Assembly (NCBI GenBank): GCA_016210295.1
Contig: JACQUM010000060.1
Span: 1-6,854 of the forward strand
DNA length: 6,854 bases
Direction: 5' to 3'
Source of the DNA: Chloroflexota bacterium
GTDB lineage: Bacteria > Chloroflexota > Dehalococcoidia > UBA6926 > JACQUM01
In this document: in pieces, positions 6,131 through 6,854 of the stretch
How positions within the stretch are numbered: the first letter of the stretch is position 1
Layout: each line of letters opens with the position of its first letter
Program-made: the position numbers and the translations under genes
The notes under the pieces: generated by a model
Seen by the model: the letters and a program-made list of their open reading frames with translations, nothing else
What the model was told of the DNA's origin: nothing
Databases searched by the model: none

Positions 6131-6155
6131 TCCCGCTTGTGATTGCTCAAGCTCG
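6131..6155 (-). repeat. Palindromic repeat unit, copy C (diverged)
   Basis: TCCCGCTTGTGATTG followed by CTCAAGCTCG, 25 bases. The ends match copy B (TCCCGCT and AxGCTCG) but the centre has diverged. It forms the left arm of the rod structure with copy D as its inverted partner. Confidence 0.5.
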
Positions 6156-6230
6156 GCACAGCTTAGAGGATTGCAATATTCGCGGAAGACTTGGCGACCA
6201 ACGTTCTGCTTCCGTTGAAAGGCCGCATGC

Positions 6231-6254
6231 CGAGCCTGACCTCCTTGAGCGGGA
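6231..6254 (+). repeat. Palindromic repeat unit, copy D
   Basis: 24 bases; its reverse complement starts TCCCGCTCA and ends CAGGCTCG, identical to copy B over 9 and 8 bases at the two ends, with a 7-base unlike centre. It is the right arm of the rod structure. Confidence 0.6.
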
Positions 6255-6258
6255 CATA

Positions 6259-6388
6259 AGGTTATGATGGAAAGGCTGAAACGCTTATCGGGTAGTTCGA
6301 CCCCGCCTGGGGAGAGAAAGGGCGCCGGCGGTGACCTCGGGTTTCTTGGTAACGCTCCAGTCTCCATCGTTCGCTGAGAGGCTGACTC
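6259..6388. other. Gene-free stretch between the rod structure and the convergent glycosyltransferase end
   Basis: No coding region is supported here. Two small overlapping hairpins are visible: GGGT (6290-6293) with ACCC (6300-6303), and CCCC (6301-6304) with GGGG (6309-6312). Neither is followed by a T-run. A CGCCGGCG palindrome lies nearby. Frames crossing this stretch have no recognisable domains. Confidence 0.5.
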
Positions 6389-6854
6389 CTACCGCTCGTA
6401 CCTCCAGAGCGTCCCTTGGGGAAGCCGCGCCTGCTGGGACACATCCAGCCATTCCTCGTGTACAAAAGCGGTTATCCTCTGGCGCTCCACCTGCCCTCGC
6501 GGCCCGCCTGTCGGAGCGCCGGGACCGCCGACAGGCTGAAAGAGGAAGTAGCGCAACTCGCCCCCAGCCACCATGGACTGGAAGCGTTCCAGCGTGAAGA
6601 TGGGATCGTTCCCCGAAAAGCCGCCGATCGCGACAGCCGGCGTCCCCCCAACGATGAAAGGCGCCGCCTCTCTAGCGCTGATGGCGCCGAAAGAGAAGCG
6701 CGATCCTGCGCCTCCCTAGCTCCGGATGTAGGCCGCGACGTCTTCGCTCCAGGGCACCTCGGTAGGCCTGCCAGGCTGGCCGGGGAGCTGCCCCGGGCCC
6801 GCGATCCGTCCGCCGGCTGCGTATCCCAGCGATGCAGGCACGAGGAGTAGGGCC
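6389..6854 (-). pseudogene. Mannosyltransferase-like membrane protein, C-terminal part, interrupted by an in-frame TAG (runs off window end)
   Basis: The minus strand encodes the C-terminus of a GT39/YkcB-like polyprenyl-phosphate-dependent glycosyltransferase, convergent with truA. From the window edge it reads ALLLVPASLGYAA (end of a membrane helix), then a Gly/Pro-rich linker, then TEVPWSEDVAAYIRS. A TAG at 6718-6716 interrupts the frame. The same frame continues GGAGSRFSFGAISAREAAPF, then IGGFSGNDPIFTLERF and GGELRYFLFQP, and ends LPQGTLWRYER at TAG 6391-6389. The IGGFSGxDPI and RYFLF blocks are typical of the soluble C-terminal domain of this family. Homology continues on both sides without a frame change, so a single nonsense change (for example CAG to TAG) or a sequence error is the simplest reading. 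Other options are stop read-through, or reinitiation at the ATG of codon MVAGG (6574). The exact sugar substrate cannot be told. Confidence 0.68.

Larger units (their letters stand above)
6127..6258. other. Nested rod-like inverted repeat, possible structured RNA or miniature element
   Basis: Four stems nest inside one another. TATATCCCGCT (6127-6137) pairs with AGCGGGACATA (6248-6258) with one mismatch. GCTCGGCA (6151-6158) pairs with TGCCGAGC (6228-6235). CGGAAG (6183-6188) pairs with CTTCCG (6209-6214). TTGG (6191-6194) pairs with CCAA (6198-6201). The first two stems are separated by a nearly symmetric internal loop of 13 and 12 bases. The base GGTT occurs just outside both ends (6122-6125 and 6260-6263). 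Strand and expression are unknown. It could be an untranslated RNA, a convergent transcription end, or a short inverted-repeat element without coding capacity. Confidence 0.45.

Noticed and set aside
6286..6310. tRNA-like T-arm (GGGTAGTTCGACCCC)
   Set aside because: No matching acceptor, D or anticodon arms are found around it; the loop resemblance is chance.
6095..6367. Minus-strand open frame of 90 codons ending PEPVEG
   Set aside because: It runs through the repeat cluster and the rod structure. Its ending EPVEG is the translation of repeat copy B, no domain is recognisable, and there is no ribosome binding site.
6416..6850. Plus-strand open frame of 144 codons
   Set aside because: It lies antisense to the mannosyltransferase-like sequence, whose minus-strand translation carries recognisable family blocks; this frame has none.

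Overview
The window is one end of a conserved bacterial ribosomal-protein/RNA polymerase cluster. The genome is GC-rich, with short intergenic gaps and frequent GTG starts. All recognised housekeeping genes lie on the + strand in the order secY (3' end only), adk, map, infA, rpmJ, rpsM, rpsK, rpsD, rpoA, rplQ, truA. This order is shared by many bacteria. Three features lean towards Chloroflexota or a related Gram-positive-like lineage: adenylate kinase with a cysteine-type zinc LID, S4 with all four zinc cysteines, and, on the opposite strand, a GT39-type mannosyltransferase C-terminal domain. This is inference; a phylogeny of RpoA or the ribosomal proteins would settle it.

Positions 1-5253 form a near-continuous operon that links protein export (SecY), adenine nucleotide balance (Adk), removal of the initiator methionine (Map), initiation (IF-1), ribosomal proteins (L36, S13, S11, S4, L17) and the RNA polymerase alpha subunit. 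adk and map overlap by ATGA. The rpsD Shine-Dalgarno is fused to the rpsK stop codon. rpoA probably starts at a GTG 18 bases inside its longest reading frame, and the preferred RpoA has a long basic-then-acidic tail. truA (tRNA pseudouridine synthase) follows rplQ and is the last gene on this strand. The rplM-rpsI pair that often follows truA is not next to it here.

From about 6057 the character changes. Four diverged copies of a 24-25 base unit, with ends TCCCGCTC and CAGGCTCG in one orientation, lie between 6057 and 6254 as two inverted pairs. The first copy forms the last nine codons of truA. The second pair closes a nested rod-like fold of about 130 bases. About 130 bases without a gene follow. 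Then, on the minus strand and convergent with truA, comes the C-terminal part of a membrane mannosyltransferase-like protein. It is interrupted by one in-frame TAG and runs off the window end.

I do not see a new multi-gene system. The parts most worth a second look are the repeat cluster and rod structure after truA, the interrupted glycosyltransferase, and the RpoA tail.
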